Positions 8,901-18,044 of a stretch of 64,000 bases of DNA are shown here, piece by piece. The translations under genes and the position numbers were made by a program. The notes beneath the pieces were generated by a model, which was given only the letters and a program-made list of their open reading frames with translations, had not been told where the DNA came from and did no database searches. Position 1 is the stretch's first letter; every line of letters starts with the position of its first letter. Source of the DNA: M3007 sp044347755 (GTDB lineage: Bacteria; Bacteroidota; Bacteroidia; Chitinophagales; Saprospiraceae); contig JBIKUE010000003.1 of the NCBI GenBank assembly GCA_044347755.1, forward strand, positions 55,059-119,058, written 5' to 3'.

Positions 8901-11836
8901 TCAGAAACCCAATTGGCTTTTTTGCATATACACCAAGGTTTACCTTGATCACAACCGATAGTATTGTAAATTCTCCAACGAGGGCCTTTTCCGTAGAATT
9001 TCCCCTCAAAAACGCATTGGTTTCGCCAGCTCCATATGCATGGGTTTATGTAGATGCGCCATCGGGATTGGTTAATCAGCTTGAGTTGATCCAATTGCCA
9101 CAAAACCAGTCTGTGACAGGCAATAATGGTTTTTTTGGTTTAGGTCAATTCAATGGGCTATCAACCAAGGACTTTAAACTTATTGGTGAGAGTTTATCCT
9201 GTAGCCTGGACTCAGTGTATATTTATTATGGATGGTCATGCGATCCAATTCAACAAATTTCTGACGCAACTTGTGGTATAGATACTACTCTGATTTTCCT
9301 AAATCTGGAGCGTCCGGAGTTAGAACTGGAAATTCATCAGGAGCCGGATCAAATTACCCTGTGTGAAATATCGGATTGGTTTGAATTCGAAGTATATAAT
9401 GCCAAATCTGGTTACGCCTACGAGTTATTGTCCACTCTTAAACTGCCTGCAGGACTAAAAATTGCAGCGGGAACCAGCCAGATTTCATACCCGGAAGGTT
9501 CTGCATGGGTCAACATTCCTGATCCAATGGAAGCAAGCAGTAGCTTTTACGAGTGGCAAGTAAGCGATTTGTTGCCCGTAGTAGCCATGAACGGTCTGCC
9601 CGGGTTTAACGTGGCACCTCAGAATTCTTTCAGAATACGCTTCAAAGTAGTTGCGGAATGTGGTTTTGTAGCAAACACGCCTATCGTATATGGTACCACT
9701 GGCACAGAACCATGTGGAAGACAGGCAAATCTGTTAAATAAGCTTGGAGAACCTTTGAATGTTGTTGGCGTAACGCCAAGTTATGGTGTGCAAATCAATA
9801 TTCAGCCATTTGGTAATTTGGCTGATGGTTGTGGCGAGATCCAAGAATTTGAAGTAAACATGCAATTGCTTGGCACTCCATCACCCACCGACAGTGTTTA
9901 TATCAGTTTACCACAGGGTGTTCACATATTACCCACCACTTATCTTCCTGGCACCAACGCGCCAGCCGGGCCATTGGTGATTAATATACAAGGATTTCAA
10001 TTACCACTGCCCATATTACAAGGAGGAGGTCCGGTCAGTTTCCGTTTTAAGGTGAGTTATGATGGTATTGCAGGTTGTTCTGACAAAATTATCCAGGTGC
10101 AAACCCGTGTTCGTACAGAAGCATTTTGTGCAAGCCTTGGCGCCCCTTGCGTGGTATATGTGGCAACTGGAGAATCTATTTGGAACATAAATGTTGAACA
10201 TCCAACTTTGGTAATAACCAGTGCTAATTTTATGCTTACCAATGGTGAAACACAAGCTGAAGTTACCATTACAAATAGTGGAGATATCATTACCCACTGG
10301 GCCGAAGTGGACTTTTACCATGATGTAAATGCCAACGGGGTTGTGGATGCCGGAGATGTACTTTTAGGCGGTTTTGTTCAAAACGCTTCAGGGCTATTAT
10401 TACCTGGGGAATCCATTACCTTAGAAGGTACCGTTCCCGGACTGGATTCGCAAGGATGGTGTAATTTGTTGATTGTATTGCCAGCCAATGATAACTGTTT
10501 GTGTTCAGATCAAATTTTTCAGCCGGAACAATGGCAGATTGCTCATACAGAATTGAAGTTTTGCGCTTTGGAGCCGGTCCAGTTAGGCATTCCTGGTCAA
10601 ATTGGCTATACATACCTTTGGCAGGCAAACTCCGGAATTTCCTGTCTGACTTGTCCAACGATCACCTTTACACCCGATTCCAGCATCAGCTTAAACACTC
10701 CGATTGAATTAGAGCTTACAGAAATGGACGGCAATTGTATCGTTCGGCATCATTTCTTGCTTTCCTTTAGTACCGTAGCAGGAATTACAGCCTCTGACCA
10801 GACAGTTTGTAAAGGACAATCTGTTTCTTTATCAGCGATTCCGACTTCCGGTGATGCTTACTTATGGACAGGCTCCGGCATTATGGATCCTACGCTCGCT
10901 ACACAAACCATTCTGGCGCAAATCAACAGTACATACACCGTAACCATATCTTTTGCCAATGGCTGTACTGCTTCAAAATCTATTGATATTCAAGTATTAG
11001 AACCAGACACAGTGGTGCTGCCGGGTCTAATTACCTGTCAGGGAGTACCCGTTAATATCTTAGGCAATACAACCGAAACGCCCGGCACTTACCAGCTTTT
11101 GCTGAGTAACAGTCAGGGATGCGATAGCCTGGTGTTCCAAAGCCTGGCTATTCTTCCTCCGATTGAAACAGTTGAGAGCTTTACTTTTTGTTTGGGTGAC
11201 ACCCTTAAAAATGTGTTGGACACCTCCTTTACGACCAGCGGACAGGTTTGCCGAACTTACCAAAATCTGAATGGTTGCGATAGTGTGCACTGTGCCATTG
11301 TGACGGCCGTTGATCCGCCTGATTTGCCTGTGCAGGATACGTTGTATGTGGAATATGGCCAGTTAATTACACTTTCAGGGCCATCCGGATTTGAGTCTTA
11401 TTGGTGGATACCTGCTCCTACCCCACCCTGTGAGGATTGTCAGGAAGTGACCTATCCAGCTGATTCGACCGCATATCAGGAATACCGATTGCAGGTAATC
11501 GATGCAAATGGATGTTCGGGTGAGTTGATTTTCCGGGTGTTAGTGTTGCCACCTTGCTCTCCGGATAGTCTGCATATCCCAAATGCTTTTACACCAAACG
11601 GTGATGGCTCGAACGATGTATTTCGTGTGGTCCCATACGAAAGTTCTGAAGTGATCAGCAGTCTGGAAATCTACAACCGGTGGGGCCAAAAAGTTTATGA
11701 GAACTTTGGAAACTCCTCCTGGGATGGCACCATCGATGGTCAGCCGGCTTCCTCAGACGTATATGTCTACATCGTAACTATACAATGCGGGGAATTGGTG
11801 GGGAAACGTGTGGGAGATGTAACGCTCCTTAGGTAG
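5918..11836 (+). CDS. giant secreted adhesin-like protein with type B T9SS sorting domain
   Basis: About 1972 residues from ATG 5918; an in-frame start at 5876 is also possible. MLNAKFTLVVGLFVFAQTLLSAQ is a signal peptide. The body consists of beta-sandwich segments with paired cysteines. It includes stretches reminiscent of conserved DUF11-type repeats (NIRNIGKADATNVVFNVQLT; VTITNSGDIITHWAEVDFY) and, near 1650-1800, Ig/PKD-like SprB-style repeats with recurring GCDSL. The last 85 residues (IPNAFTPNGDGSNDVFRV, LEIYNRWGQKVYEN, WDGT) are the gliding-motility/CHU_C type B sorting domain that directs export through the type IX system to the cell surface. Such proteins act as surface adhesins or matrix proteins. 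The ligand is unknown. Confidence 0.85.
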   Translation: MLNAKFTLVVGLFVFAQTLLSAQNLQITYKNSDSLFVCGADTFFIQIHNQFINPVADAVVQITLPAGLQYAAGSVSGAIELNINNLSAPTFSIPVLPGQQSHPFYLLINAQCEAADLLDAGQLFQAILSLTSASGNVQVVTTSIPVETGALVIQSITPTILSGEKGDTLYRTICFKNTRLGKIGNLHFQDEHQDGFEVFVQGADLFQQDPGLAKAEFGPNLFQTIGNSDEWLDQNESVCIIERVIITDCGIPPVTRFSTLRAGWGCGVDWCRYDSLLSLIEIKTSTKIPELDIVPIWSPPKDYCGEIPAVMGFNIRNIGKADATNVVFNVQLTEGFGQAGIATGSFRIVSALSTQTITPSLSSQAFLPGCGKAPLLSANFLIPLVPALDSILFLFDVITCVDPCDQVEPEFKADFFFQKACPLNGFSSGNAEIKHDEDYAIETAFFSNLDGCMLPDVSYPFTYRAVSQYLLEDGFWHLSLRIPKSITIDPACGLSLGNQSPVLFEASLDNSGDQIVHLAWKTPLANDTVFLNYCLKLTCDTTVMCGSEYIQPGVIYNEYCCFQDMLDTSYWTLALQTPKECGVSNCDGRPIGISLACSQDDYDPDIGIGGNSYILGVSSNSNAYRKNTGFQDSDDNRKADLPLNIATDNLRTDRFLPGDTIHVALWAAIDSFILIDSIYYSILHEVIASDMGEDDNDIFVTETSIDGFVGQNTIIPVGSSLRIKYANGQEVICDFDDLIETKAGNYIRLEKPNVFPAEALDELTNIRFLHLLPLPEMMNNGCLPSQFLALGDSLFITKDYKINSNFKPASSNAPDPPLVGFRTAATLGIANSAWNFLPSFKMQYSGWNLSRTVNQHTIKPCALSTEPKKFKYSMRIARENMFPNEVRPLGWISEYGQTNPEGLELQSAMLEYLVLQDSTPWLSNLTLPFIQAPLDLQIDFSPAFLDPIDEGYTLRTNLIFKPDCQFSLPDSSIQFMKTTFNGCLNGDEMTRADTIRNPIGFFAYTPRFTLITTDSIVNSPTRAFSVEFPLKNALVSPAPYAWVYVDAPSGLVNQLELIQLPQNQSVTGNNGFFGLGQFNGLSTKDFKLIGESLSCSLDSVYIYYGWSCDPIQQISDATCGIDTTLIFLNLERPELELEIHQEPDQITLCEISDWFEFEVYNAKSGYAYELLSTLKLPAGLKIAAGTSQISYPEGSAWVNIPDPMEASSSFYEWQVSDLLPVVAMNGLPGFNVAPQNSFRIRFKVVAECGFVANTPIVYGTTGTEPCGRQANLLNKLGEPLNVVGVTPSYGVQINIQPFGNLADGCGEIQEFEVNMQLLGTPSPTDSVYISLPQGVHILPTTYLPGTNAPAGPLVINIQGFQLPLPILQGGGPVSFRFKVSYDGIAGCSDKIIQVQTRVRTEAFCASLGAPCVVYVATGESIWNINVEHPTLVITSANFMLTNGETQAEVTITNSGDIITHWAEVDFYHDVNANGVVDAGDVLLGGFVQNASGLLLPGESITLEGTVPGLDSQGWCNLLIVLPANDNCLCSDQIFQPEQWQIAHTELKFCALEPVQLGIPGQIGYTYLWQANSGISCLTCPTITFTPDSSISLNTPIELELTEMDGNCIVRHHFLLSFSTVAGITASDQTVCKGQSVSLSAIPTSGDAYLWTGSGIMDPTLATQTILAQINSTYTVTISFANGCTASKSIDIQVLEPDTVVLPGLITCQGVPVNILGNTTETPGTYQLLLSNSQGCDSLVFQSLAILPPIETVESFTFCLGDTLKNVLDTSFTTSGQVCRTYQNLNGCDSVHCAIVTAVDPPDLPVQDTLYVEYGQLITLSGPSGFESYWWIPAPTPPCEDCQEVTYPADSTAYQEYRLQVIDANGCSGELIFRVLVLPPCSPDSLHIPNAFTPNGDGSNDVFRVVPYESSEVISSLEIYNRWGQKVYENFGNSSWDGTIDGQPASSDVYVYIVTIQCGELVGKRVGDVTLLR

Positions 11837-11878
11837 CCGGGCGGGAACGGTCAAATTCTTGTCGCGTCCAATATTAAA

Positions 11879-11945
11879 CGAAGAAACCCATGGTTAGAAA
11901 GGAGACCAAGTGTTATCCTTTCTGACTATGGGTTTCTTCGTTTTT
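11879..11945 (+). terminator. long hairpin terminator after the giant secreted protein gene
   Basis: CGAAGAAACCCAT (11879-11891) pairs with ATGGGTTTCTTCG (11928-11940), extended by AGAAAGGA/TCCTTTCT, and is followed directly by TTTTT. It lies between convergent genes and may serve both, though the T-run favours the plus strand. Confidence 0.8.
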
Positions 11946-11978
11946 ACGATTTATCTGTACTGGAGAAAACCCAATAAA

Positions 11979-13205
11979 TTAAGCCTTAACGAACCGGCCT
12001 TGAAACTGCTTCTCGCCAGAAATCAACTGAATGGTATAAATACCCTTCGGCAAATTATTTAGCAACAATTGTTGATTCGCAACAACCCCAATCTGAACGG
12101 CTTGACCGGAAGTGTTTAAAATTCTGTAGGCAAATTCCGGCCCAACCTCTGCATCTAAGATCAACTGATCTACAACAGGATTAGGGAATACCTGAATTTC
12201 CTGTACTAATGGGTTGTTTGTTACGGAAGGTGCGGGAAATTCATATGCCCACAAATCTTTCATATTCTCGGAGCTCCCATCACTAAGCAAAGCAGTGCCG
12301 CTGGTAGCGTAAACCGTATTGCCAATTACGAAGGAAGACGGAGCCCAACGTCCGCTACCAGGCCATGAGGCAAGTTGCTTCCAGGAATCCTGTTCAGGAG
12401 TATATTCCCAGAATTCTCCCTCTTCGAGATAATAATGATCTTCTCCCTCCCCGGATAATACATATCCTTTGCCATTCCAGGAAAATTGGGTACCGGCCAC
12501 TCGTTTTTCACCGGGAAAATCTTCCATACGCTCCCAGGTATTGGTGAGCGGATCGAAACGATGTAAATCATTATAAATAGTCGAGCCACCAACATTTACA
12601 CTCCCGTGTCCGAAAGCAATATATACCATTCCATTAATAGAGAAATGGTAGGGGTGATGTCTCTTGTAAGATGGCAAATCTGGCTTTTGGGTCCATTTAT
12701 CAGTTTGGATATCGTATTCCCAAAAGTCATTCAGGTTACCCATGGCACTTCCTCCTGCACCAACATAAATTTTTCCGTTAGCTTCCATCAAAGCCGGGTG
12801 CCCACGTCCATCGCAATCACAGGCCGTTCTTTCAGTCCAAATTCCAGTAGCCGGATCATATTCCCAAAGATCTGTCATATCTGAGGTTGGACCAAAACCA
12901 AAGCCCATATATGCTTTATCATTATATACCACGGCATAAGCATAGCTTCTGGGCGGGCCGGGGAAAGCAGGCAATGCTTCCCATTGGTCGGCAACCGGGT
13001 CGTAACGGTAAAAATCACTTAAATACGGGTTTTGCAAAGCGCTTCCGCCCAATAAATAACCATATCCGCCAATAGAAAAAGTAACGGCATGGTGCCGACC
13101 AAAGGTGGTATCCGGCAAAGAGGCTTTTTGTGTCCAGCTTTGGGTAAAACCTGATGCGGAATAGCATAGGATAATCCCTACAAAGAGTAGTTTTTGAATG
13201 GTCAT
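11979..13205 (-). CDS. secreted Kelch-repeat beta-propeller protein with type A T9SS domain
   Basis: 408 residues from ATG 13205, chosen because MTIQKLLFVGIILCYSASGFTQ is a signal peptide; the frame stays open upstream to 13301 without adding such features. Residues about 25-320 hold Kelch repeats (for example GGYGYLLGG, YRYDPVADQWEALPAFPG, LWEYDPATGIWTER), predicting a six-bladed propeller. The C-terminal 80 residues (IQVFPNPVVDQLILDAE to the basic end RFVKA) match the type A Por secretion sorting domain. Export through the type IX system is therefore expected. Galactose-oxidase copper ligands are not evident, so a binding rather than enzymatic role is likelier. It is convergent with the giant adhesin and divergent from the next receptor gene. 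Confidence 0.85.
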   Translation of the reverse strand: MTIQKLLFVGIILCYSASGFTQSWTQKASLPDTTFGRHHAVTFSIGGYGYLLGGSALQNPYLSDFYRYDPVADQWEALPAFPGPPRSYAYAVVYNDKAYMGFGFGPTSDMTDLWEYDPATGIWTERTACDCDGRGHPALMEANGKIYVGAGGSAMGNLNDFWEYDIQTDKWTQKPDLPSYKRHHPYHFSINGMVYIAFGHGSVNVGGSTIYNDLHRFDPLTNTWERMEDFPGEKRVAGTQFSWNGKGYVLSGEGEDHYYLEEGEFWEYTPEQDSWKQLASWPGSGRWAPSSFVIGNTVYATSGTALLSDGSSENMKDLWAYEFPAPSVTNNPLVQEIQVFPNPVVDQLILDAEVGPEFAYRILNTSGQAVQIGVVANQQLLLNNLPKGIYTIQLISGEKQFQGRFVKA

Positions 13206-13386
13206 GATATAATTTGAGTTAAAAACTTTTCCTAGAACCAAAGAAATGACATAAGGTTCGCATGAACGGTTCATACCCTCAAAATTGCTATTCAGATTCA
13301 AAAAATTGCCGCCTACAGGTATTTACTTTCCAGCGCATCGCCATAACCGGATGTTTGTGCCATCATTCATTCAAAAACAACTGGCT

Positions 13387-15783
13387 ATGCAAACGAAAGT
13401 TATACTGATCCTGATATCAGTGTTTTTTATTCCCAAACTAATCTTTTCTCAAAATCAAACTATCCGGGGGTGGGTTATTGACCAACAATCTGAATCACCA
13501 CTGATTGGTGCTATGGTTCAGGTGCTGGATCAGGAGCCCACCATCGGAGCGATGACTGATGCAGAAGGCGGATTCGTTCTGAAAAATGTTCCGGTGGGTC
13601 GCCAGGGCTTGCGAGTGACTTACCTTGGTTACGAATCCCAAAACCTGCCAAATATTCTCATTACTGCAGGAAAAGAGGTAGTGCTCACGATCAAACTGGT
13701 AGAATCTTTTACCACTATGCAGGAGGTGGTGGTAACGGCCCAGGTGAACAAAGACAAGGCCATTAATGATCTGGCCACCATTTCTGCCCGGCAATTCAAC
13801 ACGGAAGAAGTAAGCCGTTACTCTGGTGGTCGAAATGATGTTGGCAGACTGGTAGCAAATTTTGCCGGCGTTGCGGCCAGCAACGATGCCCGTAATGATA
13901 TCATTATTAGGGGTAATGCGCCAACGGGTGTCCTCTGGCGTCTGGAAGGTATTCCAATTCCAAGTCCAAACCACTATTCCACATTAGGTACAACAGGCGG
14001 CCCGGTTTCAGCGCTAAACCCAAATATGATCGGAAACTCTGATTTTTTAACCTCTGCCTTTCCGGCTGAATATGGAAATGCAACCGCAGGTGTTTTTGAC
14101 ATCAATTTGCGTACAGGTAACCGGGAAAGATTTGAATTTATGGGCCAATTAGGTGCTTTTACCGGAATGGAAGCCGCGATTGAAGGGCCTTTACGCAAAG
14201 GGAAAGGGTCATTCATTATGGCGTACCGCCATTCCTTTGTGGAAATTGCGGGAGCCGCTGGCTTGAACGTAGGCACATCAGCTACACCTAAATACAAGGA
14301 CCTGACCTTCAACCTGGATTTTGGCCAGACGAAACTTGGCAGATTCAGCTTGTTTGGCATAGCAGGACATAGCTCTATAGATTTTCTTGGTGCTGAAATT
14401 GACACAACAGATTTGTTTGCCAACCCTAATGAAAATGCCTATAACATTTCCAAGTTTGGAGTTGTCGGGCTAAAACATCATTTGTTGATTAATGATCGTT
14501 CCTATGTGAGAACGATTATTAGTGCATCCCACAGTGGCACATCCTTTCAGACAGAGGATTTGGAACAAAAAGATGAAAACAACAATCTGCTCGACATGAC
14601 CGATGTATTGGATGCTGGCAATACCTTCAGGTTATCCTCCTTTTATAATTATAAGCTAAACCGTAAATTTACCGTACGAACGGGAGTGTTGCTGCAGCAG
14701 CAAATGCTTGACACTCATGTAAAAACGCGTGAGGGCATACCAGATGCCAATGGTGACGGAGTACCTGATTTATTCACGCAACGGGATTTTGATGGCAGTT
14801 TCGGCCAGTCAGAAGCCTATGCACAAATGCAATGGAGAATCACACCAAAACTTACTTTGAATACAGGTTTGCACGGTATGTATTTTAACAAAACAGAGGA
14901 TGTTGCCGTAGAACCCAGAATTGCTTTGAACTACCAGGCAACCCCCAAAAGCACCATTAACGTGGGATATGGCATGCACCAACAAACACAACCCTTGCCA
15001 GTTTTCTTGTTCCGGGAACGATTGCAGGATGGTTCTGCCGTTGAAACAAACAAAAACCTTGGCTTTACCCAAAGCCAACATTTTGTACTGGGCTGGGACT
15101 ACAAACCGGCGCCTTCATGGCGCATCAAGACCGAAACCTATTACCAATCCTTATCTGACGTTCCGGTGGAAACAGCGCCTACCAGTTTCTCCTTGTTGAA
15201 TTCAGGTGCAGACTTTGTGTTTCCGGAAAAAAACAACCTGGTTAATGAAGGTAGTGGTACTAATTTTGGAGCCGAGTTTACTGTTGAAAAGTTCTTCAAT
15301 CAGGGATGGTACAGTCTGGTTACGATCAGCCTTTTCGACTCCAAATACAAAGGTTCAGATGGCATTGAACGTTCCACCGCTTTTGATGGCGGGTATGTAG
15401 CTAATGTTTTGGCCGGTAAGGAGTTTAAACTGGGCAGCACAGGAAAAAGATTCCTGACGCTGGATACAAAATTCACCACCGCGGGAGGTAGACCCTATAC
15501 TCCGGTAGATCTGGAGGCAAGTAAACTGGCCGGAAGAGAAATTTTGAAAGAAGACCAGGCTTTTACGATGAGGCTTGATGATTACCTGCGTTGGGATGTT
15601 AAAATCGGATTCCGGGTTAACAGTACCAAGCGTAAACTTTCGCAGACCTTTTTCCTGGATTTCCAGAATGTTACTAACCGTCAAAATATCTTCGCCATGC
15701 GATATAATGAGGTTCGCAATGAAATAGGAAAAACATATCAGATTGGTTTCTTTCCAGATTTGATGTATCGGGTTGAATTTTAA
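13387..15783 (+). CDS. TonB-dependent receptor with carboxypeptidase-like N-terminal domain
   Basis: 798 residues from ATG 13387, where a signal peptide begins (MQTKVILILISVFFIPKLIF). Residues about 22-105 form a CarboxypepD_reg-like beta-sandwich (IRGWVIDQQSESPLIGAMV). The plug domain follows (NDIIIRGNAPTGVLWRLEGI; GNATAGVFDINLRTGN), then a long 22-strand barrel with aromatic-rich strands, ending in YRVEF with terminal Phe. It imports an unknown ligand across the outer membrane using TonB. There is no SusD partner beside it, and the plug is not of the SusC/RagA type. The neighbouring genes give no substrate clue. Confidence 0.88.
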   Translation: MQTKVILILISVFFIPKLIFSQNQTIRGWVIDQQSESPLIGAMVQVLDQEPTIGAMTDAEGGFVLKNVPVGRQGLRVTYLGYESQNLPNILITAGKEVVLTIKLVESFTTMQEVVVTAQVNKDKAINDLATISARQFNTEEVSRYSGGRNDVGRLVANFAGVAASNDARNDIIIRGNAPTGVLWRLEGIPIPSPNHYSTLGTTGGPVSALNPNMIGNSDFLTSAFPAEYGNATAGVFDINLRTGNRERFEFMGQLGAFTGMEAAIEGPLRKGKGSFIMAYRHSFVEIAGAAGLNVGTSATPKYKDLTFNLDFGQTKLGRFSLFGIAGHSSIDFLGAEIDTTDLFANPNENAYNISKFGVVGLKHHLLINDRSYVRTIISASHSGTSFQTEDLEQKDENNNLLDMTDVLDAGNTFRLSSFYNYKLNRKFTVRTGVLLQQQMLDTHVKTREGIPDANGDGVPDLFTQRDFDGSFGQSEAYAQMQWRITPKLTLNTGLHGMYFNKTEDVAVEPRIALNYQATPKSTINVGYGMHQQTQPLPVFLFRERLQDGSAVETNKNLGFTQSQHFVLGWDYKPAPSWRIKTETYYQSLSDVPVETAPTSFSLLNSGADFVFPEKNNLVNEGSGTNFGAEFTVEKFFNQGWYSLVTISLFDSKYKGSDGIERSTAFDGGYVANVLAGKEFKLGSTGKRFLTLDTKFTTAGGRPYTPVDLEASKLAGREILKEDQAFTMRLDDYLRWDVKIGFRVNSTKRKLSQTFFLDFQNVTNRQNIFAMRYNEVRNEIGKTYQIGFFPDLMYRVEF

Positions 15784-15825
15784 GGGGAACATTTGATGCC
15801 AAAGAAATTGGTTTCAAATGTAATT

Positions 15826-15977
15826 TTACCGCAGAGGCGGAGAGACACAGAGATATCAATAATTTGGCTATCCTGATATTGTACGGTAAGCATTAATTTC
15901 CGATTCCCGTACATCATGCGGTTAGTCAGTTAAATAATTGGTTGTAAGCACTCTGCTCCTCTCCGCCTCTGCGGTAA
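15826..15977. repeat. palindromic MITE/REP-like element with GCAGAGGCGGAGAG arms
   Basis: A 19-nt arm (15826-15844, TTACCGCAGAGGCGGAGAG) is repeated as its exact reverse complement at 15959-15977, 114 nt away. Similar CCGCAGAGGCG...AGACACAGAG intergenic sequences are, from memory, widespread in Bacteroidota and other genomes. It occupies nearly the whole gap between the receptor and the histidine-kinase gene and would lie in the 5' leader of the latter. Confidence 0.65.
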
Positions 15978-16014
15978 ATTACTTACAGACACCCTTTTGA
16001 CAGCAAAATTTGAT

Positions 16015-17070
16015 ATGAAAAAGAAGGTATGTTTTGAGGATGTTTCCGGGTTCAACGATCGTTGGATCATTCTCTTTGGTTTGCCCACAGCAAGCTTGTT
16101 TATTACTTTTTTGCTGTTTAGCGACGCCATACTCAAGAATGGACTTGGCTTTGTTACGGTTTGCATGGGCATGTCAGTCATTCACACCGCTACATTCTGG
16201 ATTTCCTTACGATGGGTGTACATCCGTTCCAAATTAAGGTATCCCAAATTTGAGCAAATAGGCCATCGGATTATGTGGTACCTGATAGCTTTTTTAGCCA
16301 TTTATTTTGTGGTTAACAAGCTCCTGATTGTGACAGTAATGGATTGGTTGTCAGAAAACCCTAATGAAAATGATCCAAATCCAATCGTTACCTTCATCTC
16401 GGCATTTCTGATGTCGGCCCTGTTGATCATCCTGTATGAGGCCATATCTTTTTACATCCAACTGCAAAAAACTGTAGCCGAAAAGGCCGAGCTGGAGCGA
16501 CAAAATGTAGAATCGCAGTTGGAAGGACTTAGGAACCAGGTGAATCCGCACTTTTTGTTCAATAGCCTCAATACTCTGGCCTACTTAATCCCTGAGGACT
16601 CAGATAAAGCGGTGCGTTTTCTGCAACAACTTAGTAACGTATACCGGTATGTGCTGGAAAGCCGGGAAGCGAAAATTATTCCGCTTCAAAAGGAATTGGA
16701 ATTTCTGGATGCCTATGTTTTCTTGCTTAAAGAGCGATTTGGCGATAATTTCAGGGTTCGGGTGGATCATTCGGTTCAGGAAGAAGGTATTGCTATTGTG
16801 CCTTTGACCCTGCAAATGCTGTTCGAAAATGCGATCAAGCATAATGTCATTTCTGTTGAAAAGCCACTCACAATAGAGCTGTTTCGTGAAAACGGCACCC
16901 TGATCGTCAGAAACAACCTTCAGAAAAAAAATCAGGTGATGGATTCTACCGGAGTTGGATTGCAGAATATCCAGAACCGGTATCGTATGCTAACCGATAA
17001 AGAGGTGGGGTTAATTGCATCTCAGCAGTATTTCACGGTGGCTTTACCCATCATTCACATGAATCAATAA
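16015..17070 (+). CDS. LytS-family sensor histidine kinase
   Basis: 351 residues from ATG 16015; a TTG at 15997 is the only in-frame alternative upstream. Four hydrophobic segments span about residues 15-160 (for example WIILFGLPTASLFITFLLF and MWYLIAFLAIYFVVNKLLIV). A short coiled coil follows, then the His_kinase domain with NQVNPHFLFNSLNTLAYLIP and phospho-acceptor His at 179. The ATPase part shows LTLQMLFENAIKHN and STGVGLQNIQNRY. No periplasmic sensor domain is present, so it may sense membrane state or a small ligand via its membrane helices. It pairs with the LytTR regulator that starts 13 nt downstream. The stimulus is unknown. Confidence 0.92.
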   Translation: MKKKVCFEDVSGFNDRWIILFGLPTASLFITFLLFSDAILKNGLGFVTVCMGMSVIHTATFWISLRWVYIRSKLRYPKFEQIGHRIMWYLIAFLAIYFVVNKLLIVTVMDWLSENPNENDPNPIVTFISAFLMSALLIILYEAISFYIQLQKTVAEKAELERQNVESQLEGLRNQVNPHFLFNSLNTLAYLIPEDSDKAVRFLQQLSNVYRYVLESREAKIIPLQKELEFLDAYVFLLKERFGDNFRVRVDHSVQEEGIAIVPLTLQMLFENAIKHNVISVEKPLTIELFRENGTLIVRNNLQKKNQVMDSTGVGLQNIQNRYRMLTDKEVGLIASQQYFTVALPIIHMNQ

Positions 17071-17082
17071 TATAAGGATTGC

Positions 17083-17832
17083 ATGCAAACGCTGTTAATT
17101 GAAGATGAAATCCCGGCTGCACGTAGGCTCCAAAAGATGCTGACAGCAGCGCGTCCGGGCCTGAAAGTATTGGATACACTCGATTCCGTAGAAAGTGCCG
17201 TGCGCTGGTTTCGCACCTTTCCTATGCCAGACTTGATTTTTATGGATATACAGATAGCCGACGGTCTCAGTTTTGACATCTTTAAGCAGGTGGAAGTTCA
17301 GGCTCCGGTGATATTCACGACCGCATTTGATCAATACGCTGTTCACGCTTTCCGTGTAAGCGCCGTAGATTATTTACTTAAACCCATAGACCCCCAAGAC
17401 CTGGAAAAAGCATTATCCAAATATGAGCAACACAATGCCAACCAAAATCCATTCAATATGGAAAGCCTGGCTAAATTGCTTAAAAGAGAAGTATACAAAG
17501 ACCGGTTTTTGGTTAAAAATGGATCAATGCTGCTTTTCATTGCCGCTTCAGACATAGCCTATTTCCGCTCCGGTGATGGATTAACCCAAGCTTTTACCTT
17601 CCAGGGAAAGAAATACTTTGTTGAAAACACCCTCGAAGAGCTGGAAGAGCTGTTAGATCCGCGAGACTTTTTTAGGGTTTCAAGAGGGGTAACTATTCGG
17701 ATAAATGCATTACAAAAAATCCACCCCCACCTGAATGGGCGTCTTAAATTGGAACTCTCCCCTGCTGCATCTGAAGAAATATTTGTGAGCCGAGAACGCT
17801 CCGCCGACTTTAAATCCTGGCTTGGGGGCTAG
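17083..17832 (+). CDS. LytTR-family response regulator
   Basis: 249 residues. The N-terminal receiver carries IEDE at 6-9, phospho-acceptor Asp at 55 (LIFMDIQIADG), Thr at 79-80 (IFTTAFDQYA) and Lys at 100 (YLLKPID). After a linker, residues about 150-245 form a LytTR DNA-binding domain (DRFLVKNGSMLLFIAASDIA; FFRVSRGVTIRINALQKI). The family binds direct repeats upstream of target genes. It follows the LytS kinase by 13 nt, so the two form an operon and a signalling pair. Targets cannot be read from this window. Confidence 0.93.
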   Translation: MQTLLIEDEIPAARRLQKMLTAARPGLKVLDTLDSVESAVRWFRTFPMPDLIFMDIQIADGLSFDIFKQVEVQAPVIFTTAFDQYAVHAFRVSAVDYLLKPIDPQDLEKALSKYEQHNANQNPFNMESLAKLLKREVYKDRFLVKNGSMLLFIAASDIAYFRSGDGLTQAFTFQGKKYFVENTLEELEELLDPRDFFRVSRGVTIRINALQKIHPHLNGRLKLELSPAASEEIFVSRERSADFKSWLGG

Positions 17833-17855
17833 TGGCGAACCAATTTAGGAATCCT

Positions 17856-17863
17856 TATCTTTG
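17856..17863 (+). promoter_or_regulatory. -7 box (TATCTTTG) upstream of asnB
   Basis: TATCTTTG followed by CC fits the TAnnTTTG consensus. The predicted leader to the asnB ATG at 18045 is about 175 nt. I see no riboswitch or leader peptide in it. Confidence 0.45.
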
Positions 17864-18044
17864 CCCTCCCTATCCATTTTATTTCCTGGTTTTCACTTAT
17901 TTCTGTTATCGTTGACGAATGTATCAGTCAAGCGGTACAGATTTTGCTGTATATCCATTTTTCATCATTTCGACTGTAGAGGAGCCATACCACATGGAGC
18001 GAATTGAGTTTATCCTTGACTGTCATTAAAACACAAACACGAAT

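Noticed and set aside
13495..13974. 159-codon minus-strand frame inside the TonB-dependent receptor gene
   Set aside because: It is antisense to a well-supported receptor and its sequence lacks family features.
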